A stretch of 64,000 bases of DNA from Paenibacillus turpanensis (GCF_011421635.1 NZ_WTLI01000001.1:97213-161212); one strand, 5' to 3'; numbered from the stretch's first letter, positions 1 through 9,192 are shown. Notes: generated from the letters alone by a model not told the origin. Made by a program: numbers and translations.

Positions 1-808
1 TGCTTGGACGAGCGGCTGCATTACCATCGCGTCCGCCGCTTGGACGAGCGGCTGCATTACCGTCGCGTCCGCTGCTTGGACGAGCGGCTGCATTACCATC
101 GCGTCCGCCGCTTGGACGAGCGGCTGCATTACCGTCGCGTCCGCCGCTTGGACGAGCGCCCTGCTCGCCTGGCTTGCGCTGAAAGCCGCCCTGACGTCCG
201 CCCTGCTGGCCTCCGCCTTGGCCGCCCTGACCGCTGCTGCGCGGCTGGCCTTGACGGTCTCCGCCGCCCGATTGCGGCCCGCGGTTTTGCCCGCCGCCGC
301 TTGGTCTGCGGTCGCCCTGCTGGCCTCCGCGATTATCGTTGCTTCGATTTTGTGAAGTTCCTTGCGGTCTGCGGTCCTGCTGCTGCCGCTCCTGCGGCGC
401 CCGGTCCCGTTGCTGTCCATCATTACGTTGTTGATCGGACGGCTGAGAATTCGTTGTTGTATTCATCGTTCTTTGATCACCATGCCCCCGGTCTTGTTTC
501 GCTTGCATTCCTTGATCTCCCCCCGCAGCCGGCTTTGGCTGCTCTTCGGAAGCCCGCCCTGCATTTTGCTGAGCGCTAACTGCAATAGATTTATTGGTAT
601 CAGCAGGCCGCTTGGACGCTGCGTTTGCTTTCACATCGCGGAAAAACTTTTCCACGGACTCTACCATTTTATCTTCCATCACGCTCATATGATTATTAAC
701 CGGCAAATTAAGCCTTTTTAAAATTGTAATAATTTCTTTACTGCTCATATTTAAAGATTTTGCATATTCGTAAACGCGCAGTTTATCCTTTGGATCTTGT
801 TTACTCAA
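1..808 (-). CDS. infB: Translation initiation factor IF-2, N-terminal part (gene runs off the window)
   Basis: IF-2 is the GTPase that places initiator fMet-tRNA on the 30S subunit. Only the N-terminal 269 codons or so are here; the GTPase core lies beyond position 1. The start is a TTG at 808, behind GGAGGTG, overlapping the end of the upstream gene by 8 bases. Residues 1-60 form the conserved IF2-N fold (begins MSKQDPKDKLRVYEYAKSLN). They are followed by a long disordered segment rich in Q, G, R, N, D and P. From about residue 221 this becomes a 12-residue tandem repeat that is still running at the window edge. It is the last visible gene of the rimP-nusA-ylxR-ylxQ-infB operon, in the order known from B. 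subtilis. Identity is firm from the N-terminal domain plus context. Confidence 0.93.
   Translation of the reverse strand, partial: MSKQDPKDKLRVYEYAKSLNMSSKEIITILKRLNLPVNNHMSVMEDKMVESVEKFFRDVKANAASKRPADTNKSIAVSAQQNAGRASEEQPKPAAGGDQGMQAKQDRGHGDQRTMNTTTNSQPSDQQRNDGQQRDRAPQERQQQDRRPQGTSQNRSNDNRGGQQGDRRPSGGGQNRGPQSGGGDRQGQPRSSGQGGQGGGQQGGRQGGFQRKPGEQGARPSGGRDGNAAARPSGGRDGNAAARPSSGRDGNAAARPSGGRDGNAAARPS
2..145 (-). repeat. 36-bp tandem repeat inside infB (12-residue repeat)
   Basis: Four nearly identical 36-base units lie at 2-37, 38-73, 74-109 and 110-145, and the array may continue past the window edge. Each encodes GGRDGNAAARPS or SGRDGNAAARPS in the infB frame. Units 1 and 3 share one base (A) at the variable site and units 2 and 4 another (G), so the array looks like a duplicated 72-base pair of units. 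A fifth, diverged start of a unit follows at 146. The unit length is a multiple of three, so copy-number change would keep the frame. Confidence 0.93.
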
Positions 809-1133
809 TACTCTTCACCTCCGCTGTTATACGCAAGCCTTTACGGATCAATTCGGCGAACCCGTCGTCCGTGACAGCGATAACGACGCGCTCCGGCTTG
901 CCAATCCCCTGCCCAAGCTGTTCACGTGTGAGCTGCTCCAGCACAGGCACATCGTAGAAGGAGCATTTGTCCTTATATTTTTTCCTTGCATTATCCGAAG
1001 CGTCGGTAGCCAGAAGCACCAGCTTGGCCGTTTTGCTGCGAACAGCCTTCAGCACCGCTTCATCCCCGGTCGCCAGCTTGCCCGCTCTCATCGCCAGTCC
1101 AATCGTCTGGATAGGATTCGCATTATTCTTCAT
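801..1133 (-). CDS. ylxQ: L7Ae-family ribosomal/K-turn RNA-binding protein (YlxQ type)
   Basis: Protein of about 110 residues with the L7Ae/L30e fold, predicted to bind kink-turn RNA. The family pattern is visible: IGLAMRAGKLATGDEAVLKAV near the N-terminus, KLVLLATDASDNARKKYKDKC in the middle, and IGKPERVVIAVTDDGFA near the C-terminus. It sits between ylxR and infB exactly as in B. subtilis. I place the start at the ATG at 1133, with GGATGG upstream. An ATG at 1142 is equally possible, and the frame stays open to 1217, but that longer part overlaps ylxR and resembles nothing in the family. The 3' end overlaps infB, suggesting translational coupling. Its role in ribosome or RNase P biology is not settled. 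Confidence 0.88.
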   Translation of the reverse strand: MKNNANPIQTIGLAMRAGKLATGDEAVLKAVRSKTAKLVLLATDASDNARKKYKDKCSFYDVPVLEQLTREQLGQGIGKPERVVIAVTDDGFAELIRKGLRITAEVKSIE

Positions 1134-1440
1134 CGTCTTCATCCATCCGATCTTTGCTCGCGTGGAACTCATCCTCGACCCGAATAAAATCCTGTTCCAG
1201 GCGGTCATAAATATCATCCCCTACGGCGGCCTTCAAGGCGCGGTCCAGCGATTTTGCTTTCTTGGCCAACCGGAAGCAGCTCACCTTGCCGCATAAATAT
1301 GCGCCACGGCCTGATTTTTTTCCCGTCAAGTCAATGAGCACATCGCTTTGCGGCGTTCTGACGACACGAATCAGTTCCTTCTTAGGCATCATTTCTTGAC
1401 AGGCAACGCATTTCCGCAGCGGCACTTTTCTAGCCTTCAC
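1123..1440 (-). CDS. ylxR: YlxR family (DUF448) RNA-binding/nucleoid-associated protein
   Basis: 105-residue protein of the YlxR family. Near the N-terminus it carries the hallmark RKCVACQEMMPKKELIRVVR, and GRGAYLC follows around residue 45; both are conserved in the family. The start is GTG at 1440 behind GGGAGGAGGG. The acidic tail (MDEDDEE) overlaps the start of ylxQ. In the nusA-infB operon this position is nearly invariant in Firmicutes. Family members have been linked to RNA binding and to regulation of gene expression or RNase P, but nothing in this sequence decides the function. Confidence 0.9.
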   Translation of the reverse strand: MKARKVPLRKCVACQEMMPKKELIRVVRTPQSDVLIDLTGKKSGRGAYLCGKVSCFRLAKKAKSLDRALKAAVGDDIYDRLEQDFIRVEDEFHASKDRMDEDDEE

Positions 1441-1477
1441 GCCGATCCCTCCTCCCGCGTAAGCGATACGTTATCAA

Positions 1478-2575
1478 CTAATCAATGCTAACAGAATCCT
1501 GCGGCATCTCTTCAGCATACGTCTTCTCACGGCCAAACTCTTGTTCTGCCTGCGTTTCGCTCTTAATATCAATTTTCCAACCGGTCAGCTTAGCCGCCAG
1601 GCGGGCATTCTGCCCTTTAATCCCGATCGCTAGAGAAAGCTGGTAGTCCGGAACGATAACACGCGCCATTTTCTCTTCCTCAAACACTTCCACTTCTACA
1701 ACCTTCGATGGGCTGAGCGAATTGGCGACGTACTCCCCAACATCTTCCGACCAGCGGACAATATCGATTTTTTCGCCCTTCAGTTCGTTCACGATCGTTT
1801 GCACGCGCGCGCCTTTTGGACCTACGCAGGAACCGACCGGATCAACTTCCGGGTTGCTGGAATATACGGCAATTTTAGAACGGAAGCCTGCTTCGCGGGC
1901 AACCGATTTAATTTCAACGACACCGTCGTAAATTTCAGGAACTTCCAGCTCAAACAATCGCTTCAGAAGGCCCGGGTGCGTACGGGAGAGCACAATTTGC
2001 GGCCCTTTGGTCGTATTCTCAACGCGGGTGATATACCCTTTGATGCGGTCGTTCATTTTGAATTTTTCAGTCGGCATCACTTCGTTGAGAGGCATAATCG
2101 CCTCGACCTTACCCAAATCGATATAAATAAAGCGGGTATCCTGCCGCTGCACGATGCCCGTTACAATATCTTCTTCTTTGTCCACGAAGGCGTTGTAAAT
2201 GAGTCCGCGCTCCGCTTCACGAATGCGCTGGGTAACGACCTGCTTCGCCGTTTGAGCGGCGATACGGCCAAAGTCACGAGGCGTAACCTCGATTTCGACG
2301 ATGTCCTCCAGCTGGTAGTTCGGATTTAGCTCTCTAGCGGCATATAGTGAAATTTCCATCCGCGGGTCGAGTACCTCGTCGACTACAGTCTTTCTGGCAA
2401 ATACTTGAATGCGGCCGGTTTGGCGGTTAATGTCAACGCGCACATTTTGCGCCGTGTTGAAATTGCGTTTATAGCTGGAGATCAGCGCTGCTTCAATCGC
2501 CTCGATGATCACTTCTTTGCTGATACCCTTTTCACGTTCCAAATCCGACAGCGCCTCGATAAAATCCATATTCAT
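1478..2575 (-). CDS. nusA: Transcription termination/antitermination factor NusA
   Basis: NusA binds RNA polymerase and promotes pausing and intrinsic termination. The 365-residue protein has the N-terminal polymerase-binding domain (about 1-125, beginning [20 protein letters not shown]), an S1 domain (about 135-200), then two KH domains (KH1 about 200-275, KH2 about 280-345, with the [19 protein letters not shown] loop). As in other Firmicutes it lacks the C-terminal acidic repeats of the roughly 500-residue E. coli protein. ATG at 2575 is preceded by GAGGAGG at 11 bases; an ATG two codons later is an alternative. It may regulate its own operon through the leader hairpin upstream of rimP. 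Confidence 0.97.
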   Translation of the reverse strand: MNMDFIEALSDLEREKGISKEVIIEAIEAALISSYKRNFNTAQNVRVDINRQTGRIQVFARKTVVDEVLDPRMEISLYAARELNPNYQLEDIVEIEVTPRDFGRIAAQTAKQVVTQRIREAERGLIYNAFVDKEEDIVTGIVQRQDTRFIYIDLGKVEAIMPLNEVMPTEKFKMNDRIKGYITRVENTTKGPQIVLSRTHPGLLKRLFELEVPEIYDGVVEIKSVAREAGFRSKIAVYSSNPEVDPVGSCVGPKGARVQTIVNELKGEKIDIVRWSEDVGEYVANSLSPSKVVEVEVFEEEKMARVIVPDYQLSLAIGIKGQNARLAAKLTGWKIDIKSETQAEQEFGREKTYAEEMPQDSVSID

Positions 2576-2632
2576 GGAACGTAGTTCCTCCTCTCAGAAC
2601 CTCTGTTTACTTACACCGTCCGGTGCTTCCTG

Positions 2633-3100
2633 TTAAAATACAATCGCCAATCTGGCGCTCGCTACTTTTGCAAAGGGAATTGTATGTTCTTTTTTGCCGA
2701 TCCGAACGACGAGCTCTTCACCGTTGTACGATTCGAGCAAGCCCTCGAATTCCTTCAGACCGCCGACCGGCTCATAGGTGGTAATAAACACATGCGAGCC
2801 TACCGCTCTGCGGTAGTCATCAGCTTTCTTGAGCGGCCTCTCCGCGCCCGGGGAGCTCACTTCCAAGAAATAAGCGTCAGGAATCGGGTCGGTCTCGTCA
2901 AGCTTCTGACTTAAGTATTCGCTGATTCGTCCGCACTCGTCGATGTCAATTCCGCCCTCTTTGTCAACGAAAACCCTTAAAAACCAGTTGCTGCCCTCTT
3001 TCACGTATTCCACATCGACCAACTCGAAGCCCTCAGCGTCTAAAAACGGCAGGAGCATTTCTTCCACGATTGGTTTGATAGGTTTGCCCACGCCTTGCAT
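2633..3100 (-). CDS. rimP: Ribosome maturation factor RimP
   Basis: RimP helps mature the 30S subunit. About 155 residues. The N-terminal domain (IVEEMLLPFLDAEGFELVDVEY, then WFLRVFVDKEGGIDIDEC and EVSSPGAERPL) is diagnostic, followed by the small C-terminal SH3-like domain ending VASARLAIVF. The frame is open to 3229, but that extension crosses the leader hairpin and shows no family similarity. I use the ATG at 3100, which lies only two bases after GGAGG. A GTG at 3091 has better spacing (11 bases) and is a realistic alternative. First gene of the nusA-infB operon, called ylxS in B. subtilis. Confidence 0.95.
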   Translation of the reverse strand: MQGVGKPIKPIVEEMLLPFLDAEGFELVDVEYVKEGSNWFLRVFVDKEGGIDIDECGRISEYLSQKLDETDPIPDAYFLEVSSPGAERPLKKADDYRRAVGSHVFITTYEPVGGLKEFEGLLESYNGEELVVRIGKKEHTIPFAKVASARLAIVF

Positions 3101-3140
3101 TTCCTCCTTTGTATATCGCAATTCCGCCACATAAAAGCTA

Positions 3141-3162
3141 AAGAGTGGGTTTCCCCACTCTT
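3141..3162 (-). promoter_or_regulatory. Leader hairpin of the rimP-nusA-infB operon (possible attenuator)
   Basis: A perfect 9-bp stem (3141-3149 with 3154-3162, four-base loop) lies between the operon promoter and rimP. On the minus strand the 3' arm is followed by TAGCTTTTATG, an interrupted, weak U-tract. It is therefore a suboptimal intrinsic terminator within the 5' leader rather than the end of polC. NusA-dependent leader termination of the nusA operon has been reported in B. subtilis (recalled, not checked), and a weak U-tract is what a NusA-dependent site would show. Confidence 0.6.
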
Positions 3163-3199
3163 CATCATGACGAGAATTTATCACATCGCAACCATGTAG

Positions 3200-3229
3200 A
3201 TTATAGCACAGGAAATAACAGGATGACAA
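3200..3229 (-). promoter_or_regulatory. Sigma-A promoter of rimP-nusA-ylxR-ylxQ-infB
   Basis: On the minus strand: TTGTCA (3224-3229), an 18-base spacer, then TATAAT (3200-3205), with TG at the extended -10 position. It lies 30 bases after the polC stop and points toward rimP. Best-matching promoter in the window. Confidence 0.85.
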
Positions 3230-3258
3230 GGGCAGTATAACAGATGTGCCTCCAAGCC

Positions 3259-6200
3259 CTAGAATAAGGACAGCTGATTCGATTCCGGCAAACCTCTAAA
3301 GCAGCCCATCGCGCCCAATATTTCAATAATCGATTTGGAAGCTTTAGAACGGGACTGGAAATCCTCGATCGATAAATATGGGCCATCCTCACGGGAGGCG
3401 GCAATATTTTTCGCGGCGTTTTCCCCAATGCCCTGCATCGCCGAAAACGGCGGAATAAGAGAGCTTCCTTCGATCAAAAACTTTGTCGCGTCGGACTTGT
3501 ACAGATCGATCGGCTTGAAGGAGAACCCGCGAGCCGTCATTTCCAGCGCCATTTCCAAGATCGAAATCATCGCCTTCTCCTTCGGCAGCGCCTGGTGGCC
3601 CTTTTCTTCAATTTCGATCAGCTTCGCTTTAATCGCATCGTACCCGCGGCAGAACAAATCAATATCGAAGTCCGCGGCACGAATGGAGAAGTATGCACAA
3701 TAATATTGCAGAGGATGATACACTTTAAAATAGGCGGTACGCACAGCCGAGATAACGTATGCGGCGGCGTGCGCCTTCGGGAACATGTACTCGATGCGTA
3801 AGCATGAATCGATATACCACTGCGGCACGCCGCAGCGCTTCATCTCCTCGATCCATTCGTCGGTAAGACCCTTGCCTTTCCGTACGCTCTCGGTAATTTT
3901 GAAGGCCAGACCCGCCTCCATGCCCGCTTTGTAAATCAAGAACAGCATGATATCGTCGCGGCAGCCGATAACGGTTTTAATGTTGCAGATGCCGGACTTG
4001 ATCAGCTCCTGCGCATTGCCGAGCCAAACCCCGGTACCATGGGACAAACCGGAAATTTGCAGCAAGTCGGCAAATGTCTTCGGCTGCGTTTCTTCAAGCA
4101 TCTGGCGAACAAATTTTGTTCCCATTTCCGGTACCCCAAAAGTGCCGACCGGTGAGCGTATTTGCTCAGGAGACACGCCCAGCGCATCCGTTGAGGAGAA
4201 AATCGACATGACCTTCGGGTCATTCATCGGAATTGTCGTCGGGTCAATGCCCGTCAGGTCCTGCAGCGCCCTCATCATCGTCGGATCGTCGTGTCCGAGA
4301 ATATCGAGCTTGAGCAAATTCGCATCAAAGGCATGGTAATCGAAATGCGTCGTTTTCCATTCCGCCGATGTATCATCGGCAGGATACTGCACCGGGGTAA
4401 TGTCCTCTACCTCAATATAATCCGGCACAACGACGATTCCGCCCGGATGCTGGCCGGTGCTCCGCTTTACGCCGGTGCAGCCGTTCGCCAACCGGTTAAG
4501 CTCGGCATTCCGCCACTTTTTGCCATGCTCTTCCTCATACTTCTTTACAAATCCGAAAGCCGTTTTCTCTGCCACGGTACCGATTGTCCCGGCACGGAAA
4601 ACACTTTTCTCACCGAACAGCACTTTCGTATAGTTATGGGCGACAGGCTGGTATTCCCCGGAAAAGTTCAAGTCGATATCGGGAACCTTGTCCCCTTTAA
4701 AGCCAAGGAACGTTTCGAACGGAATATCCTGGCCCTCGCCCTTCAGCTTGCCTCCACAGTTCGGGCAATTCTTGTCCGGGAGGTCAAATCCGCTTGGGTA
4801 GGAGCCGTCCGTAAACCACTCGCTGAACTTACACTGACTGTTTAAACAAATATAATGCGGCGGAAGCGGATTTACCTCAGAAATCCCAAGAAACGTAGCC
4901 ACGACCGACGAACCGACGGAACCACGTGAACCAACGAGATAGCCGTCTTCGTTCGATTTTTTAACAAGACGCTCGGAAATCAAATAGTTCGCGGAGAAGC
5001 CATATTTAATGATCGGTACCAGTTCTTTTTCCAGGCGTGCAGTGATGATTTCATTCAATGGCTCGCCATAAAGCTCTTTGGCCCGGTTATAGCATTTGTC
5101 GCGAATTTCGTCGTCCGCGCCCTCAATAATCGGTGTAAACAGCTTGTCAGGGAACAAGGCGTATTGTTCAAAACGGTCAGCCAGCTCCGACGTGTTGCGA
5201 ACAACGACCTCAAAGGCAAGCTCCTTGCCCAAATGCCCCTCAAACTCACGCAGCATTTCGTTCGTTGTACGCAAATGCACATCTGGCTTTTTCTGATCCT
5301 TGAGCGGACTAAAGCCCGTAATCCCAAGAATCGTTATATCGCGGAACATCTTGTCTCTTGGGTTCAAGTAATGTACATTCCCGGTTGCTATCACCGGTTT
5401 CCCCAGCTTCTTGCCGATTTCACAAATCGTCCGATTCGCCTGCTCCAGCAGCTCGATGCCGTTTACTAACCCTTTGTCCACCAAATGCTGGTTAACGGTA
5501 GGCGGCTGAATTTCCAGAATGTCGTAAAATTGCGCTACCGCCTCGGCTTCCTCCAGCGATTTATTCAGCACCGTTTCAAAAAATTCGCCCTTTTCGCAGC
5601 CTGATGCGATAAGCAGCCCTTCTCGCAGCTCCTCCAGCTTCGATTTCGGGATACATGGCACACGATTATAATACTCGGTATGTGAAAGTGACACGATCCG
5701 GTATATGTTTTTCTTCCCTACCTCATTCAGCGCATAAATACAGCAGTGAAACGGTCTAGTATTGGATAAATCCTTGCCGACATTATCGTTTAATCGGTTC
5801 AATGTCGTCAGCCTGCGTTCCATCGCTTCCTTTACCAAGTGGAACAGGATATTCGCCAGCGCCTTCGCATCATCAATCGCACGGTGATGGTTGTCCAGAC
5901 TAACCTTGAACTTGTCGGCTAACGTATTGAGTCGATGGTTCTTCATCGACGGGTACAGAAGACGCGCCATTTCCAGTGTATCCAGCACTGGATTATTCAT
6001 TTCCGGCGCTCCGGTCTGCCGGCACGCTGCCTGCAGGAAGCCGGTATCAAATCTAGCATTATGCGCAACCATAACGGCATCGCCGGCAAATTCCAAAAAC
6101 TTTGGAAGCACGTCCGGCAGATCCGGTGCGTCTACGACCATGTCATCGGTAATATGGGTCAGCTGCTGAATATGATATGGAATCGGCTCATGCGGATTGA

Positions 6201-7584
6201 CGAATGTTGCAAACGTATCGATGATTTTACCGTTCTGTACCTTTACTCCGGCAAGTTCGATAATTTTATTAGCCGTTACGGACAGACCGGTAGTCTCGAC
6301 GTCATACACCACATAAGTCGCCTGCTCCAGCTCCGTCTCATCCGCATTCATCACAACAGCTACCGAATCGTTAACGACATTCGCTTCCAGCCCGTATATG
6401 ATCTTAATGCCGTTCTTCTTCCCTGCTTTTTCCGCCTCGGGGTAACACTGCACGTTTCCGTGATCAGTGATTGCGATCGCTTTATGCCCCCACTTGGCGG
6501 CAAGCTTTATATATTGATCGACGGATGTTGTCGCATCCATCGTACTCATCGACGTGTGCAGATGAAACTCAACCCGCTTCTGCTCGGCCTCATCCATCCG
6601 TTCTTTGGGAGGCGTAACCTCCACCAAATCCGACGGAATCATGACCAGCTCGGGAACCATCATAAAGCGGTCCAGCTCAACCTTGCCTCTGGCCCGGATC
6701 CATTTGCCGTTTTCCATCAGCTTCATAATCTTAACGTCTTCTTTATTTTTCGCGAACACTTTCATTTGAATTGAATCGGTATAGTCCGTTAAGCAGAACG
6801 TAAACAGGGTCGTTCCATTTTTCAGCTCACGAACGTCAAGATTAAATACATAGCCCTGAACGGTAACCTTCTTTTCTTCTTCTTGTATTTGTTGAATCGG
6901 TACCGGAGGGTCCTTGATTTCATAGCCCATCATCAGCCTCAAATCCGCATCCGGCGCTTCAACCGGCTCCTGCTCGGATACGACTGCCGACATCATTTGC
7001 TGCGTCAGTGCACGCTCTTCATCGCGCAAGCGCTGCATGAACTGTTCGTATTCCTCCTGCTTCTGCTCTCCGATTTGCTGCTGCTGAAGCTTGACGACAA
7101 GCTTTCTATTAAAATATCGGCCGTAAAAGGTTTGCACCAGCTCATCGATGCCTTTTTTCTTGGCCAGCTCCAAAAACGTCGATTCCGCGATGGCTACAGA
7201 AACTTTATTTCCTTCCACCTCAATAGAGGCCCGGCTTAACCAGCCGTTCACCGAAGGAACCTCTTTCTGCACCCAAGAGATAAACAATCCCCAATACTCG
7301 GGAACAATCGCCGAGTCCGGAACTGAATCGTCGACGATCAGAAACACCCGCACATGCGCGATATGAGCCAGCTTCTCATGAATTTTACGCACGAACGCCG
7401 TATAAATCTCGGCAGGAATCATTCGCCTAACCCCGATATAAAACGTCCACTGCTGCGAAGACTTCCCGCATTCCAAGCGCTCGATCCACCCGTCGTGAAA
7501 ATACGTCTGCACGAGATCAGGTGCAATTTCCGTCTGCTTCAACAAAAGCTCGAAGCGATTCTGCTTTTCCACTGCATTGCTCAC
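3259..7584 (-). CDS. polC: DNA polymerase III alpha subunit, Gram-positive PolC type
   Basis: The main replicative polymerase of low-GC Gram-positives. At 1441 residues it is the usual PolC length. Domains in order: N-terminal domain (1-220), OB fold (about 238-320), PHP part 1 (HLHTSMSTMDA at about 341), an inserted DEDD proofreading exonuclease (YDVETTGL from about 427 to 590), PHP remainder, zinc-binding segment (CLNSQC...CPNCGGK), and the polymerase core ending with the HAAAYVISAVRTAYFKVYHP block. The inserted exonuclease separates it from DnaE. GTG start at 7584 behind GGGGAGGAG. Transcribed alone, between the proS terminator and the rimP promoter; I see no terminator in the 30 bases before that promoter. 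Confidence 0.98.
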   Translation of the reverse strand: MSNAVEKQNRFELLLKQTEIAPDLVQTYFHDGWIERLECGKSSQQWTFYIGVRRMIPAEIYTAFVRKIHEKLAHIAHVRVFLIVDDSVPDSAIVPEYWGLFISWVQKEVPSVNGWLSRASIEVEGNKVSVAIAESTFLELAKKKGIDELVQTFYGRYFNRKLVVKLQQQQIGEQKQEEYEQFMQRLRDEERALTQQMMSAVVSEQEPVEAPDADLRLMMGYEIKDPPVPIQQIQEEEKKVTVQGYVFNLDVRELKNGTTLFTFCLTDYTDSIQMKVFAKNKEDVKIMKLMENGKWIRARGKVELDRFMMVPELVMIPSDLVEVTPPKERMDEAEQKRVEFHLHTSMSTMDATTSVDQYIKLAAKWGHKAIAITDHGNVQCYPEAEKAGKKNGIKIIYGLEANVVNDSVAVVMNADETELEQATYVVYDVETTGLSVTANKIIELAGVKVQNGKIIDTFATFVNPHEPIPYHIQQLTHITDDMVVDAPDLPDVLPKFLEFAGDAVMVAHNARFDTGFLQAACRQTGAPEMNNPVLDTLEMARLLYPSMKNHRLNTLADKFKVSLDNHHRAIDDAKALANILFHLVKEAMERRLTTLNRLNDNVGKDLSNTRPFHCCIYALNEVGKKNIYRIVSLSHTEYYNRVPCIPKSKLEELREGLLIASGCEKGEFFETVLNKSLEEAEAVAQFYDILEIQPPTVNQHLVDKGLVNGIELLEQANRTICEIGKKLGKPVIATGNVHYLNPRDKMFRDITILGITGFSPLKDQKKPDVHLRTTNEMLREFEGHLGKELAFEVVVRNTSELADRFEQYALFPDKLFTPIIEGADDEIRDKCYNRAKELYGEPLNEIITARLEKELVPIIKYGFSANYLISERLVKKSNEDGYLVGSRGSVGSSVVATFLGISEVNPLPPHYICLNSQCKFSEWFTDGSYPSGFDLPDKNCPNCGGKLKGEGQDIPFETFLGFKGDKVPDIDLNFSGEYQPVAHNYTKVLFGEKSVFRAGTIGTVAEKTAFGFVKKYEEEHGKKWRNAELNRLANGCTGVKRSTGQHPGGIVVVPDYIEVEDITPVQYPADDTSAEWKTTHFDYHAFDANLLKLDILGHDDPTMMRALQDLTGIDPTTIPMNDPKVMSIFSSTDALGVSPEQIRSPVGTFGVPEMGTKFVRQMLEETQPKTFADLLQISGLSHGTGVWLGNAQELIKSGICNIKTVIGCRDDIMLFLIYKAGMEAGLAFKITESVRKGKGLTDEWIEEMKRCGVPQWYIDSCLRIEYMFPKAHAAAYVISAVRTAYFKVYHPLQYYCAYFSIRAADFDIDLFCRGYDAIKAKLIEIEEKGHQALPKEKAMISILEMALEMTARGFSFKPIDLYKSDATKFLIEGSSLIPPFSAMQGIGENAAKNIAASREDGPYLSIEDFQSRSKASKSIIEILGAMGCFRGLPESNQLSLF

Positions 7585-7625
7585 GTTCCGTCTCCTCCCC
7601 TGTCTATGTGAACGGATCCTTGAGT

Positions 7626-7673
7626 AAAAAAAGAAAGGCTTGAGGGTTCGAAAAGGAACGAACGCATCAAGCC
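7626..7673 (-). terminator. Rho-independent terminator after proS
   Basis: Outer stem 7637-7643 with 7667-7673 (7 bp) and inner stem GTTCG/CGAAC (7646-7650 with 7659-7663). On the minus strand it is followed by TTTCTTTTTTTAC. It ends the proS transcript before polC. Confidence 0.8.
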
Positions 7674-7719
7674 GACAACAACCTTACTGAAACTGCAAAA
7701 GAGATAGAATCCCCTTATA

Positions 7720-9177
7720 TTAATACGCTCTTGCAAATACGACCGTATGCTTTGCTTGCTCTCCGCAAACGAGGCAGGTCGATTTCTGCTCTTTCGTTTC
7801 GAACGGAATGTTACGGCTCGTCGCACCGGTTTCTTCCTTCACCTGACGCTCGCACGCTTCCGATCCGCACCAGCCGGCAAGGACAAAGCCTTTGAGCTTT
7901 TCTCCATCGCCGGTTTTCAGCTCGTCCAGCTGATCGATGGAACGGAAATGGTCCTGCATAAACTGTTTTGCCTTTTCAAGCATTTGCACTTGCGTTTCCT
8001 CGAGTAAACGCTGCACTTCCTCAACTAAGGAATCCAAGGCAACCGGACGTTTTTCACCGGTAATTCGTGAAACCAGTACAGCCTGTCCGTTCTCGATATC
8101 ACGCGGTCCAAGCTCGATCCGAATCGGCACTCCGCGCATTTCGTATTCATTAAACTTCCAGCCTGGGCTTACATCTGCGCGATCATCCATGCGGACGCGG
8201 ATTCCGGCCGCCTTCAGCTGCGCAAACAGCTCGTCCGCCTTAGCAATCACCTGCTCGCGTGTCTTCGGCGGTCCGATTGGAATCATAATTGCTTGTGTCG
8301 GCGCAACCTTCGGCGGAAGCGCCAAGCCGCGGTCGTCCCCATGCACCATGATCAGTGCACCCATTAGGCGCGTACTTACCCCCCACGAGGTGGTGTGCAC
8401 AAATTGATGCGTATTATCGCGGTCCAAATATTTAATTTCGAACGCTTCCGCGAAGTTCGTTCCAAGATAATGCGATGTACCTGCTTGAACCGCGCGGCCA
8501 TCCTTCATCATTGCTTCGATGGAGAAGGTGTCTACCGCGCCGGCGAATTTCTCGGATGGCGTCTTCTGGCCGGTAATGACCGGAATCGCTAAGAAATCTT
8601 CAACGAAAGAACGATAGATCTCCAGCATCTTCATCGTCTCTTCACGCGCATCCGCCTCGTTCTCATGAGCCGTGTGGCCCTCCTGCCACAAAAATTCACT
8701 TGTGCGCAGGAACGGCAGCGTCCGCTTTTCCCAACGGACTACGTTAGCCCATTGGTTAATCAATACAGGAAGATCACGATACGAATTGATCCACTTGGAA
8801 TACATGTGGCCGATCATCGTTTCCGAAGTTGGACGAACAGCGAGGCGTTCCTCCAGTTTTTCTCCCCCCGCCTCGGTTACCCATGGCAGCTCGGGGTTAA
8901 AGCCCTCAACATGCTCCTTCTCTTTCTGGAAGAAGCTTTCCGGGATAAATAGCGGGAAGTAGGCATTCCGGTGCCCTGTTTCCTTAAAGCGTGTGTCCAG
9001 CTCGCGCTGAATCAGCTCCCAAATTTCAAAGCCGTCCGGCTTAAAGACAATACAGCCTTTGACCGGTGCGTAATCCATTAAATCCGCTTTACGGATGACG
9101 TCCAAATACCAACGCGAAAAATCCTCCGCCTGCGGCGTAATTTCTTTCACAAACTGCTTGTCGTTCTCTTTCGACAT
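7720..9177 (-). CDS. proS: Prolyl-tRNA synthetase, archaeal/eukaryal (type 3) form
   Basis: Charges tRNA-Pro. The 485-residue class II enzyme starts MSKENDKQFVKEITPQAEDF and carries RPTSETMIGHMYSKWI, FLWQEGHTAHENEADA, and a C-terminal zinc-binding domain with paired cysteines (WCGSEACE...CLVCGEQ) ending in aromatic FARAY. These are marks of the type 3 enzyme (like the second ProS of B. anthracis). The bacterial type is about 565-570 residues and has an editing insertion, as in B. subtilis at this locus. Length and motifs show the editing insertion is absent. ATG at 9177, 15 bases after rseP. Confidence 0.95.
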   Translation of the reverse strand: MSKENDKQFVKEITPQAEDFSRWYLDVIRKADLMDYAPVKGCIVFKPDGFEIWELIQRELDTRFKETGHRNAYFPLFIPESFFQKEKEHVEGFNPELPWVTEAGGEKLEERLAVRPTSETMIGHMYSKWINSYRDLPVLINQWANVVRWEKRTLPFLRTSEFLWQEGHTAHENEADAREETMKMLEIYRSFVEDFLAIPVITGQKTPSEKFAGAVDTFSIEAMMKDGRAVQAGTSHYLGTNFAEAFEIKYLDRDNTHQFVHTTSWGVSTRLMGALIMVHGDDRGLALPPKVAPTQAIMIPIGPPKTREQVIAKADELFAQLKAAGIRVRMDDRADVSPGWKFNEYEMRGVPIRIELGPRDIENGQAVLVSRITGEKRPVALDSLVEEVQRLLEETQVQMLEKAKQFMQDHFRSIDQLDELKTGDGEKLKGFVLAGWCGSEACERQVKEETGATSRNIPFETKEQKSTCLVCGEQAKHTVVFARAY

Positions 9178-9192
9178 AAATGAAACCCCTTC

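Noticed and set aside
4..579. Plus-strand open frame of 191 codons with repeated DERLHYHRVR-type units
   Set aside because: It is the antisense shadow of the infB tandem repeats. The minus-strand frame has the conserved IF2-N domain, ribosome site and operon context.
3101..3229. N-terminal extension of rimP
   Set aside because: It would include the leader hairpin and begin close to the -10 box, and the added residues do not resemble RimP.
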